Shown here: piece after piece, positions 19,001-26,680 of the stretch | Numbering within the stretch: the stretch's first letter is position 1 | Layout of the letters: each line of letters begins with the position of its first letter | Assembly: GCF_030362815.1 (NCBI RefSeq) | Contig: NZ_JAUCGR010000001.1 | Location: 1,065,471-1,129,470 of the forward strand | DNA: 64,000 nucleotides | Source of the DNA: Cellulomonas edaphi | GTDB lineage: Bacteria > Actinomycetota > Actinomycetes > Actinomycetales > Cellulomonadaceae | Direction of reading: 5' to 3' | Program-made: the position numbers and the translations under genes | Notes under the pieces: model-generated | Seen by the model: only the letters and a program-made list of their open reading frames with translations | The model's database searches: none | Told to the model about the DNA's origin: nothing

Positions 19001-20501
19001 GGGGTCCATCGACGAGGTCGCGGTCTACTCCGACGCGCTCACGCAGGCCCAGGTGCTCCAGCACTTCCAGCTGGGGACCAACACGGTGCCGAACGTCGCG
19101 CCGACCGCCGCGTTCAGCACGGACGTGACGGACCTCAAGGTCGACGTCGACGCCTCCGCCTCGACCGACCAGGACGGGACGATCGCCAGCTACGCCTGGT
19201 CGTTCGACGACGGCGGCACCGCGACGGGCAAGACGGCGTCGCACACGTTCACGACGGCGGGCGACCACACGGTGACCCTCGTGGTGACGGACGACGACGG
19301 AGACACGGGCACCGTGCAGCACACGGTGACGACGGTCGCGCCCAACCAGGCACCGACGGCGGCGTTCTCTTCCTCGGTCGCCGACCTCAAGGTCTCCGTG
19401 GACGCGTCGGCCTCCGACGACAGCGACGGCACGATCGCCAGCTACGCCTGGACGTTCGGTGACGGGTCGACCGCCACCGGCAAGACGGCGTCGCACACCT
19501 ACGCGAGCGCCGACACGTACACCGTGAAGCTGGTGGTGACGGACGACGACGGCGCGACGGCGACGGTTTCGCACGACGTCACGGTCACCGACCCGCCGAA
19601 CGTCGCCCCGACGGCGTCCTTCACGGCGACCATGGGCCCCGACGGGCGGACGGTCAGCGTCAACGCGGCCGCCTCGAACGACCCGGACGGCACGATCTCC
19701 AGCTACGCCTGGTCGTTCGGACCGAGCGGGTCCGGGACCGGCGTGACCTCGTCGTACACCTTCCCGGCCGACGGCACCTACACCGTCACCCTCACGGTGA
19801 CGGACAACCGGGGTGGCACCGACTCGACGAGCAAGACCGTGACGGCGCTCGCGCCGACCGGTCCGGTCCCGCTCGCGACGGACGCCTTCGGGCGGACCAG
19901 CTCGAGCGGCTGGGGGGCGGCCGACCTCGGGGGCACCTGGGGCCTGAGCGGCGCGGCGTCGCTGTTCACGGTCCAGGGTGGCAGCGGGCTCGTCTCGGTG
20001 GCCGCCGGCGCGACGCCGAGGGCTCGCCTGGCGATCAACGCGAGGGACGTCGACATCTCGACGAGCGTGAGCCTCAACAAGCTCTCCGACGCCGGGGTCG
20101 CCCGGGCCTACCTGGCGGCCCGCACGGTGGGCACGACGAACGACTACTACATCTCCGTGAAGGTCGCGGCGAACGGTGGTCTCTCGCTCCAGTTCGTGCG
20201 CCGGATCGCCGGTGTCGACACCAACCTGACGGCGGTCTCGCTGCCCGGGGTCACCTACGTCGCCGGGCAGAAGCTCAACATCCGGCTGCAGGCCCAGGGT
20301 GCCAACAGCACGACGCTGCGGGCCAAGGCCTGGCTGGCCAGCCAGGCGGAGCCGACGGCCTGGCAGCTGACCGCCACGGACTCGACCGCTGACCTGCAGG
20401 TGGCGGGCGGTGTCGGGATCGGTGCCTACTCGCCGGCCTCGACCACCAACGGCCCGCTGACGTTCAGCTGGGACGACTTCGCGGTGACTGCCCTGCCGTA
20501 G
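16050..20501 (+). CDS. Giant secreted multidomain surface protein (beta-propeller, LamG, PKD)
   Basis: A 1483-residue exported protein. Residues 1-33 are a signal peptide. Residues about 50-465 contain repeated G-x-F-T and V-Y-x-A/G-G-x-F units of the delta-60/DUF5122 beta-propeller type. Residues about 470-555 form a fibronectin-III-like domain. Two LamG/concanavalin-like domains (about 560-790 and 795-1010) share the patterns YWRLG, FSIETW or YSEELW, and W-H-x2-V-A-T. Three PKD domains follow (about 1015-1275). The last ~205 residues (1277-1483) repeat the module found near the N-terminus of the PKD protein at 1-1659. LamG and PKD domains commonly bind glycans. No sortase motif or membrane anchor is present, so it is either released or held by sugar binding. 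GGTGAGGG at 16038-16045 fits the start. Confidence 0.88.
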   Translation: MSERTHFPRRLVASVAAAGLLLMGLATTASADTAPLDPTSPASPPTVAADALGAPQIDGVVWSQAIVGDTVYVAGKFTTARPAGSPAGTNTVPRSNLLAFSISTGQLLPWAPVTDGQVRAITRSPDGSRIYITGDFNKVDGVFHVRIAAFNTSNNTIVAGFKPTLASSGLAIAASNTTVYAGGNFTSAASTTGGTLVPRKYVAAFNASTGALTNFVADANDAVSALAVTPDLQRVVVGGRFTSLSGSNFYGLGSVDPTTGAPVSFPANAQIRNAGAQSGITSLYADASGIYGTGYHFGTGGNDEGSFRISATTGELLWVADCHGDTYSAFPVGNVVYVASHHHYCGNMDGFPQTEPWTTYHANAFSLAATGVNKPDIYGYPDHAGQPSPTLLNFYPNFYTGSYTGQGQAAWSVTGNSDYIVYGGEFPGVNGGAQYGLVRFAISSKAPNKQGPMLTGNNWLPSVASHVKGQVRISYSSNWDRDNETLTYKLYRGSENTTPLQTSTITTPFWKPQTTLFTDKTAPPGTTQQYRVTATDAFGNVARSSWVTVTVNATDELSPYANAVLDDGAGSYWRLGDASGNFEDWAGGAPSVPGSGVGRGAPGAIGGDTDQAATFNGTNTGFAATQNPIEGPQTFSIETWIKTTTTAGGKIVGFGNANTGQSSNYDRHVYMDNAGRLLFGVYPGDSRTIQSSKAYNDGQWHQVVATLSSAGMKLYVDGTRVAQRADTTSAQSYSGYWRIGGDTPWTAAAFFNGSIDETAIYPGALTAAQVDDHWVKSGRTSTIPAAPADAYGAAVFGLSPDVYWRLGEASGTTAADSGPAKADATYVGTVTRGVTGALTGVSNTAVSFSGSSNNLVASKSTYTNPTVYSEELWFKTTTTNGGKLIGFGDQPSGTSGSYDRHVYMENDGRLTFGVWTGQTNTITTPAAYNNGAWHHLVATQSSAGMKLYVDGVLRGTNPQTQAQGYTGYWRVGGDTTWGPQPWFAGSIDEVAVYSDALTQAQVLQHFQLGTNTVPNVAPTAAFSTDVTDLKVDVDASASTDQDGTIASYAWSFDDGGTATGKTASHTFTTAGDHTVTLVVTDDDGDTGTVQHTVTTVAPNQAPTAAFSSSVADLKVSVDASASDDSDGTIASYAWTFGDGSTATGKTASHTYASADTYTVKLVVTDDDGATATVSHDVTVTDPPNVAPTASFTATMGPDGRTVSVNAAASNDPDGTISSYAWSFGPSGSGTGVTSSYTFPADGTYTVTLTVTDNRGGTDSTSKTVTALAPTGPVPLATDAFGRTSSSGWGAADLGGTWGLSGAASLFTVQGGSGLVSVAAGATPRARLAINARDVDISTSVSLNKLSDAGVARAYLAARTVGTTNDYYISVKVAANGGLSLQFVRRIAGVDTNLTAVSLPGVTYVAGQKLNIRLQAQGANSTTLRAKAWLASQAEPTAWQLTATDSTADLQVAGGVGIGAYSPASTTNGPLTFSWDDFAVTALP

Positions 20502-20519
20502 TGGTCTGAGGAGGTGAGG

Positions 20520-20555
20520 GACGGCCCGGCGGTGCTCGACAGCCGTCGGGCCGTC
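20520..20555 (+). terminator. Strong GC hairpin after the giant surface protein gene
   Basis: GACGGCCCG (20520-20528) pairs perfectly with CGGGCCGTC (20547-20555), and inner bases add CGG/CCG pairing. It sits 19 bases after the stop. There is no T tail, which is usual for this GC content. Confidence 0.65.
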
Positions 20556-20635
20556 CGTCACACTGACGCGGTCCTGGGTCCGGTCCGCGGTGGGGGGTGC
20601 GTCAGGTGGTGTCAGCCGCGGGTGGTGTGGACGCG

Positions 20636-21985
20636 ATGACGTTCTCCCTCGTGCTCGCCGCGCTCGGGCTGACGCTGGCGGTCCTGGTGCGAGCCCGGCC
20701 GCGGTGGGGGCTCGTGGCCTTCGTCGTCGTGCTGTGCTTCGTCCCGCCGTGGCTCGGCATCAACCTCTACGTGTTCGTGGCGCCGCTGACCCTGATCGCC
20801 GCGGTCATGGTGGTCGCGCTGTGGCGGGGTGACCTCATCCCGCTGCGGGTCTACGACGGCGTGTTCGCCATGACCCTGGGCGTCATCGTCGCGTGCTTCA
20901 TCGGCGGCTACGTCGACCTCATCCAGACCTTCGGCGCGGTGGTGGGGTGGGGCGTCCCGTACCTGGCGGGGCGCGTGGCCGGTGCGCGGGTCGACGCGCC
21001 CTTCGTCGCCGGCACCATCGCCGTGCTGTTCGGCGTGGTCGCGGTGCTCGCGATCATCGAGTTCGTCACGAGCCACAACGTGTTCGTCGGGCTGCACTCG
21101 TCCAACCCCGCGTACGCCCGCTGGAGCGGCATCCGCATCCGCGGCGGGGTGCCGCGCGTGGAGGGTGCGTTCGGCAACTCGATCGCGCTCGGGGCCTCCC
21201 TGGCGATGGCCGTGCCGTTCGCATGGACCAGCCGCCTGCCCGCCCCGCTCAAGGCCCTCATCCTCGCGGCGATCGGCACGGCCTCCGTGCTCACGTTCAG
21301 CCGGATCGGCATGGGCTGCACGGCGTTCGCGGTCCTGCTGTGCCTCACGGTGCTGCGCGGGTCGGTGTCCCGTACCTTCCGCGGCTGGACCACGGTGGTG
21401 GCGATCGTCGCGGTCGCGGTCGCGGCGGTGTTCGCCGGCGACGTGTTCTCGAGCGCGGGCCAGGAGGCCGAGGGGAGCGCGGAGTACCGCAGCAATCTGA
21501 CGTCGCTGGTGCCGGCGATGGACTGGATCGGGCAGTCGGCGATCTCGACCCGGGACGCGGGCGGGACCACCAGCTACGGCGCGTTCGAGTCCATCGACAG
21601 CGCGATGATCCTGGTGGGCCTGAACTACGGGATACTCCCGCTGCTCGTGCTGCTCACCAGCGCCGTGGTGGCCGTCGTGGCGCTCGTGCGCCGCTATCGC
21701 AGCGCGGCGCTCGTGAGCGTCGTCGCGCTCATTCCCGGGCTGACGAGCGTCGCGTTCATCACCCAGTTCACCGCGTTCTTCTGGTTCGTCGTCGGGCTCG
21801 CCGTCGCGCAGACCGTCCAGGTGCCGTCGTCGCGGAAGCCCCTCGACGAATCTGCACCACTTCCACCCGCCGTCGCGGCGGTCGCGGGCGACGGCGGGGC
21901 ACCGCGCAATGGTTCAATCGTCGGATCGCCGAGGGAGGAGGGGAGGTCACGTGTCGCTGGTCGAGTTCTTGAGGACAGCCCGTAA
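20636..21985 (+). CDS. O-antigen ligase/polymerase-like membrane protein (Wzy-type)
   Basis: A protein of about 449 residues with around 10-12 membrane helices and a periplasmic-type loop rich in charged residues (about 290-340). The mid-region VPRVEGAFGNSIALGASLAMAVPF resembles the conserved segment of Wzy_C/WaaL proteins, which polymerise or ligate undecaprenyl-linked glycans. Wzy proteins share little sequence, so the call rests on topology and on position next to the Wzz-like gene. GTG 20597 is an alternative start but has no spaced ribosome-binding site. The last 35 bases overlap the following gene in another frame. Confidence 0.68.
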   Translation: MTFSLVLAALGLTLAVLVRARPRWGLVAFVVVLCFVPPWLGINLYVFVAPLTLIAAVMVVALWRGDLIPLRVYDGVFAMTLGVIVACFIGGYVDLIQTFGAVVGWGVPYLAGRVAGARVDAPFVAGTIAVLFGVVAVLAIIEFVTSHNVFVGLHSSNPAYARWSGIRIRGGVPRVEGAFGNSIALGASLAMAVPFAWTSRLPAPLKALILAAIGTASVLTFSRIGMGCTAFAVLLCLTVLRGSVSRTFRGWTTVVAIVAVAVAAVFAGDVFSSAGQEAEGSAEYRSNLTSLVPAMDWIGQSAISTRDAGGTTSYGAFESIDSAMILVGLNYGILPLLVLLTSAVVAVVALVRRYRSAALVSVVALIPGLTSVAFITQFTAFFWFVVGLAVAQTVQVPSSRKPLDESAPLPPAVAAVAGDGGAPRNGSIVGSPREEGRSRVAGRVLEDSP

Positions 21986-23888
21986 GCACTGGGTCTGGGT
22001 GCTCGTGCCCACTCTCGCCCTGGCGACCCTGGTGGGTTACCTCTCGTGGAGCTCCACGCCCACGTACCGGGCGTCGGCGAGCGTCTACGTGGCGCTCAGC
22101 GCCGGAGACACCGCGCAGGACCTCAACCAGGGCGCGAACTACACCCAGGGGCAGATGCTGTCCTTCGCGCGGCTCGCGACACTGCCCGTGGTGCTCGACC
22201 CGGTCATCGAGGAGCTCGGGCTGGAGACCACCGCGCGGCGGCTCGGACACCGGATCGCCGCGGCCACCCCGCAGAACACCTCGATCCTGACCATCTCGGC
22301 GACCGGCACGGATCCCGAGGCGACGGCGGCGCTCGCCAACGCCGTCGCGCGCAGCGCCGCGGACGCCATCGAGGACCTCGCGCCCTCGTCGGCCAGCGGC
22401 CGCAGCACCGTCGAGGCGACCATCGTCGACAAGGCCGAGGCGCCGCAGCAGCCCTTCGCGCCCAACACGCGCCGCAACGTCCTGGCCGCCCTCTTCGCCG
22501 GCCTGCTCCTGGGCCTGATCGCCGGCTACCTGCGCGAGGTGCTGGACACGCGCGTCCGACGTCCCGAGGACGTCGAGAAGGCGATCGACGTGCCGGTCGT
22601 CGGGACGCTGCGCACCGTGCGCCGCGGCGAGGCGCAGGTGGGCCCGCTCGCGGCCGTGCTGGCCGGTGGCCCGCAGGCCGAGGAGTTCCGCCGCATCCGC
22701 ACCAACCTGCAGATGATCGGGCGCGTCGGGACGCCCAAGTCCTTCGTCTTCTCCTCCGCCGTGGCCGGCGAGGGCAAGTCGTACACCTCGATCCGGGTCG
22801 CGGCCTCGTTCGCCGCGGCCGGCGACCGTGTGCTGCTGATCGACGCCGACCTGCGTCGCCCGACCGTCGCCGACCAGCTGGGCCTCGAGGGGGCGGCGGG
22901 CCTGACCGACGTGCTGGTGGGGCGCGCCACGTTCGACGACGTCGTCCAGGACGTCGGCTCGGCCGGCCTGCGGGTTCTCGCCTCCGGCGTCATCCCCCCG
23001 AACCCGAGCGAGCTGCTCGCCTCCCGCGAGTTCGAGGACCTGCTCGCATCCGCCGCCGGAGAGTTCGACGTCATCATCGTCGACGCGCCGCCCCTGCTCC
23101 CCGTCGCCGACGCGGTGGTCATCTCCCGCCTGAGCACGGGCCTGCTGCTGGTCATCGACGCCTCCAAGGTGCGCCGGGCGCAGATCCGCAAGGCCGTGAG
23201 CTCCGTGCGGCTGGGCGGCGGCCGGATCGCCGGCTCGGTGCTCAACCGCGCGAAGGTGGCGGCGGCCGAGAGCTACGCCTACGTGCGGACGACGGGCGGC
23301 AGCTCGCGGCGCAAGCGCGGACGCGGCACGAAGGCCCAGCACGTGAACCGGCCGGTCCCGCCGGAGCCGGTCGCGACGACGAGGCCGATCTCCGATCCCG
23401 CGGCTTCGTCGGCGCGCGGCGCGGACGCGGTCGGCGCCGCCGTGGTGGCTGCCTCGGCCGTTCCCGCGGGCGCCAAGCAGCCTGTGCCCCCGGCCGTCGA
23501 CGTCACGGCCAACCGGACCGAGGCGGCGGACGCGGGGACCCTCTCCGCGGCCGACGAGGCGTCCCCGGAGCCAGGGGCGGACGCCGCTGCCGACCCGGCG
23601 GTCCCGGGTGACGCGCAGCAGCAGGAGCAGCCGGAGCACGACGCGCAGCCGCGCGAGGAGGCGCAGTCGCAGGGTGACGCGCAGCTGCACGACGACGCGC
23701 GCCCGTTGCAGGACGACGACCACGGCGCTCCCGTCCTCGAGGACCCGAACCTGCCGGAGCCCGTCGCGGCGACCGATGCCGTCGGCGCGCCGCCGGCGAG
23801 CGACGGCCGAGCGAGCAGCGACGCGCACGTCGAGCGCCCCGACGCCTCGGGCCCGGAGACGCCCTCCGTACCGACGCCCGTAGCCTGA
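21951..23888 (+). CDS. Wzz-domain/BY-kinase-like polysaccharide chain-length regulator
   Basis: A 645-residue protein. Residues about 1-205 are a Wzz domain with two membrane helices (near 16-36 and 180-198). The cytoplasmic part is a bacterial tyrosine kinase-like P-loop ATPase: Walker A GEGKS near 273-277, Walker A-prime VLLIDADLRRP near 294-304, Walker B DVIIVDAPPLL near 375. It should control polymer length and export with the Wzy-like protein. The start is GTG 21951, set by GGAGG at 21942-21946, which lies inside the previous gene. From about residue 453 to the end is a long Ala/Pro/Glu/Asp-rich tail with no tyrosine, so the usual C-terminal tyrosine cluster for autophosphorylation is missing; only two tyrosines (SYAYV) stand just before it. 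Confidence 0.87.
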   Translation: MSLVEFLRTARKHWVWVLVPTLALATLVGYLSWSSTPTYRASASVYVALSAGDTAQDLNQGANYTQGQMLSFARLATLPVVLDPVIEELGLETTARRLGHRIAAATPQNTSILTISATGTDPEATAALANAVARSAADAIEDLAPSSASGRSTVEATIVDKAEAPQQPFAPNTRRNVLAALFAGLLLGLIAGYLREVLDTRVRRPEDVEKAIDVPVVGTLRTVRRGEAQVGPLAAVLAGGPQAEEFRRIRTNLQMIGRVGTPKSFVFSSAVAGEGKSYTSIRVAASFAAAGDRVLLIDADLRRPTVADQLGLEGAAGLTDVLVGRATFDDVVQDVGSAGLRVLASGVIPPNPSELLASREFEDLLASAAGEFDVIIVDAPPLLPVADAVVISRLSTGLLLVIDASKVRRAQIRKAVSSVRLGGGRIAGSVLNRAKVAAAESYAYVRTTGGSSRRKRGRGTKAQHVNRPVPPEPVATTRPISDPAASSARGADAVGAAVVAASAVPAGAKQPVPPAVDVTANRTEAADAGTLSAADEASPEPGADAAADPAVPGDAQQQEQPEHDAQPREEAQSQGDAQLHDDARPLQDDDHGAPVLEDPNLPEPVAATDAVGAPPASDGRASSDAHVERPDASGPETPSVPTPVA

Positions 23889-23914
23889 GACGCGTCTCAC
23901 CCGGCATTTCATCC
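23886..23914. promoter_or_regulatory. 14-bp palindrome with CTCACCCGG and CGGCATTTCATCC elements
   Basis: TGAGACGCGTCTCA (23886-23899) is a perfect palindrome that includes the stop codon of the chain-length gene. GTCTCACCCGG (23894-23904) and CGGCATTTCATCC (23902-23914) follow. The 13-mer is identical to one before the GT2 gene at 7867. It lies about 100 bases upstream of the cytidylyltransferase start. Confidence 0.45.
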
Positions 23915-24009
23915 GGTTCTGGGGTGTTTTGCCCGGCGCGTTCCCTCTAGCGTTGCAGCGTCATCGAGGCCGCCACCGGGCGGCCTCACGGGGCACTGGG
24001 GGAGTCCGC

Positions 24010-24465
24010 ATGGTCGATCGGGTCGTGGGGTACGCGCCCGGCGCGTACGACCTGTTCCACGTGGGGCACCTCAACATCCTGCGGCACGCGCGCGAGCACT
24101 GCGACTACCTCATCGCCGGGGTCGTCAGCGACGAGATGCTGGAGCTCGCGCGTGGGCGGCGTCCGGTGGTCCCGCTCGCGGAGCGCATGGAGATCGTGCG
24201 GCACATCGCGTTCGTCGACGAGGTGCACGCCGAGGTGCTGCCGGACAAGCTCGACACCTGGTCGCAGCTGGGATTCGACGTGTTCTTCAAGGGCGACGAC
24301 TGGCGGGGCACCCCCGCGGGCATCGACCTCGAGGAGCGCTTCGGCGCGGTCGGCGTCCGCGTCGTCTACTTCCCGTACACGATGCACACGTCCAGCACGG
24401 CGCTGCGCCGCGCGCTGGCACTCCTCGACGGCTCCGAGCGCCCGGCCGAGGAGGCCGTGCTCTGA
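24010..24465 (+). CDS. Cytidylyltransferase-like protein (TagD/glycerol-3-phosphate type)
   Basis: A 151-residue nucleotidyltransferase. It has GAYDLFHVGHLNILRHA near residues 10-26, where H-x-G-H is the signature that binds the nucleotide triphosphate, and a C-terminal MHTSSTALRR in the place of the R-T-x-G-I-S-T-T/S motif. The family makes CDP-alcohols from CTP and a phosphorylated alcohol such as glycerol-3-phosphate. Paired with the CDP-alcohol phosphatidyltransferase at 3221, it may activate a polyol for a teichoic-acid-like or phosphodiester-linked glycan; that link is inference. ATG 24010 is preferred over upstream in-frame starts because a GGGGGAG box lies at 23998-24004. It converges on the acyltransferase gene with a 3-base gap. 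Confidence 0.82.
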   Translation: MVDRVVGYAPGAYDLFHVGHLNILRHAREHCDYLIAGVVSDEMLELARGRRPVVPLAERMEIVRHIAFVDEVHAEVLPDKLDTWSQLGFDVFFKGDDWRGTPAGIDLEERFGAVGVRVVYFPYTMHTSSTALRRALALLDGSERPAEEAVL

Positions 24466-24468
24466 GCC

Positions 24469-26475
24469 TCACGGCGCCAGGAGCGGCTCCAGCCGTGCCT
24501 GGAGCTCGGGCGCGAGGCTGCGCACGTACGTCGTGGCCAGATGGCCCGCGTCGCGCATGTGCACGGTGGTCGACGTGGCCGCGGGGCACGTGTCGTCGCA
24601 CAGCACGTCGGTGAGGTCGATCGGCACCGCGGCGGCCGAGTGGTCCAGCGCTGCCGCCTGGATCGGCTGCCCGGACCTCGCCAGGGCCGTGCCGGTGTCC
24701 ACGGAGCAGACCGCCAGGTCGTCGAGGTGGCGCGCCACGCAGTCGGGCACGTCGAACTCGAAGAGCGGGTTGTCGACGAGCACGGCCACCGTGGTGTCCG
24801 CCGTGGAGAGCGTGTCCCACGTCGACGACAGCCCTGCGGCGAGCGCCGGGAGGCTCGCGTCGCGGTCGTCCTGCACGCGTCCCGCGACGCGGTAGGCGCC
24901 CGTCTGGCTCGTGACCACGAGGTCGGGCGGGTCCGCGACGAGCCGCTGGGTGACCGCGTCGACCCAGCGGCTGCACGCCGCGTCCGGGCGGCCGGTCGAG
25001 TTGTCGGCGACGTCGACGTCGGCGTACAGGCACGCGCTCTTGACGTACGTGCGCAGCTGCCACCCGTCCCGCTCGGCCAGCAGGCGCAGCGCGGGCTCCC
25101 ACTGCGCGGCGTGCGAGTCGCCCACCAGGGCGACGACCGTGGACGAGTCCGCGTCGCCATAGGTGCACGACAGCGGGCGCGCATCCGACGACGTGGGCTG
25201 GCAGCCGTCGCCGTAGGTGTCGGGGATGTCGTCGGCGATGGTCCAGAGCTGGGCCTCGAGCGTGCCGCTGCGCGGCGCCGCGCGGTCGACGGCCATCGCC
25301 GAGGCGATGCCGATCGTGACGCACAACGCGCCCACCGCCAGGGACCGCGTGGTGCTGCGGGCCAGCGCGGGCGAGTGGTGCAGCGGCTGCTCGACGAGGC
25401 GGAAGGTCAGCCACGCCGGGACGAAGGAGAACGCCACGACGGCGAGGCCAGCCGGCCAGCCGAGCTGCCCCTGGCGGCCGCCGAACCACGCCGCCGCGAC
25501 CACGAGCAGGGGCCAGTGCCACAGGTACAGGGAGTAGGAGAGCCCGCCCACCCACTGCGCGCCGGGCAGCTCGAGCGCGGGGACGGCCGCGCGCGTGGCG
25601 CCGATCCCCGCGGCGATCACGGCCGCGGTCGCGAGCGTGGGGAGGGCGGCGGCGTAGCCGGGGAAGGGCGTGTGCTCGTCCATGACGACAGCGGCGAGGA
25701 CGATGCCGATCAAGCCGGAGGCCGCCAGCGCGACCCGGACACGCGCGGACAGGCCGGTGAGGCGGGCTGCCACGACCGCGAGGAGCGCGCCGACGCCGAG
25801 CTCCCACAGCCGGGTGGGCGTCACGAAGTACGCCCGGGCCGGCGACCTGTCGGTGAGCACCACGGAGGCCAGCACGGACGGCACGATGATCACGAGGATG
25901 CCGACCGCGATCGCCCGGCGGGACACGGGACGGTGCCGCCGCAGCACGTGCAGCACCGCCAGCAGCGCGACGAGCGTGAGCGGCCACACCACGTAGAACT
26001 GCTCCTCCACGCCCAGCGACCAGAAGTGCTGGACGGGGCTGGCGGCCGCGCCCTGCGAGAGGTAGTCGACGGACCGGCGGGCCAGGAGCCAGTTCTCGAC
26101 GTACAGCGAGCTCGCCAGCAGGTCCTGGGCGGTGGTGTTCCAGCGCGTGACCGGCAGCACCAGCAGCGTGAGTGCTGCGACCGTCGCGAAGACGACGGCC
26201 GTCGCCGGCAGGAGCCGACGCATCCGCCGTGCGTAGAAGGCGCCGAGGCGCAGGCGGCCGGTCCGGTCGATCTCGCGCAGGATCAGCCCGGTGATGAGGA
26301 ACCCGGAGACGACGAAGAAGACGTCGACCCCGACGTACCCGCCGCGCAGCCAGGGGACGCCCGCGTGGTAGACGAGGACCAGCAGCACGGCGAGCGCCCG
26401 CAGCCCCTGGATGTCCGGGCGGTGCCGGGTCCGGGCGACCTCGGGCGCGGTGACCGCGGGGGCCAACGACGTCAC
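24469..26475 (-). CDS. OafA-type acyltransferase 3 with C-terminal SGNH domain
   Basis: A 668-residue protein. The N-terminal part (about 15-380) is an acyltransferase 3 membrane domain: RPDIQGLRALAVLLVLVYHAG, VGVDVFFVVSGFLITGLIL, FYARRMRRLLPA, WSLGVEEQFYVVWPL. The C-terminal part (about 420-668) is an extracytoplasmic SGNH hydrolase-like domain with VGDSHAAQW near residue 451 and a D-x2-H pair in RDAGHL near 640, the expected catalytic Ser, Asp and His. Such fusions acetylate surface polysaccharides or peptidoglycan, the membrane part passing the acyl group to the SGNH part. GTG 26475 is chosen for the GGGGTGG box 6 bases upstream. Confidence 0.88.
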   Translation of the reverse strand: MTSLAPAVTAPEVARTRHRPDIQGLRALAVLLVLVYHAGVPWLRGGYVGVDVFFVVSGFLITGLILREIDRTGRLRLGAFYARRMRRLLPATAVVFATVAALTLLVLPVTRWNTTAQDLLASSLYVENWLLARRSVDYLSQGAAASPVQHFWSLGVEEQFYVVWPLTLVALLAVLHVLRRHRPVSRRAIAVGILVIIVPSVLASVVLTDRSPARAYFVTPTRLWELGVGALLAVVAARLTGLSARVRVALAASGLIGIVLAAVVMDEHTPFPGYAAALPTLATAAVIAAGIGATRAAVPALELPGAQWVGGLSYSLYLWHWPLLVVAAAWFGGRQGQLGWPAGLAVVAFSFVPAWLTFRLVEQPLHHSPALARSTTRSLAVGALCVTIGIASAMAVDRAAPRSGTLEAQLWTIADDIPDTYGDGCQPTSSDARPLSCTYGDADSSTVVALVGDSHAAQWEPALRLLAERDGWQLRTYVKSACLYADVDVADNSTGRPDAACSRWVDAVTQRLVADPPDLVVTSQTGAYRVAGRVQDDRDASLPALAAGLSSTWDTLSTADTTVAVLVDNPLFEFDVPDCVARHLDDLAVCSVDTGTALARSGQPIQAAALDHSAAAVPIDLTDVLCDDTCPAATSTTVHMRDAGHLATTYVRSLAPELQARLEPLLAP

Positions 26476-26615
26476 AGCAGACCACCCCTGCCCGAGTTGC
26501 CCGTTTTGGTCCGGCGTGGAGCAACTGTAGCCAGCACGTCCCGCCGGGGGAGCGGGCCGAGCGGGTGATTGTCCGCCGGCGTCGCCGGTGTCAGGGGCGC
26601 CTCGTAGACTGCGAG

Positions 26616-26644
26616 CACCCCGCCTCGGTGACGAAGTCGGGGTG
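26616..26644 (+). promoter_or_regulatory. Hairpin in the mfd leader
   Basis: CACCCCG (26616-26622) pairs with CGGGGTG (26638-26644) around a 15-base loop, 36 bases before the mfd start. It could be a terminator for upstream transcription or a structured leader. Nothing shows which. Confidence 0.35.
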
Positions 26645-26680
26645 TTCGTGTTGCCCCGCTCCTGATGTGAGGACCCTTTC

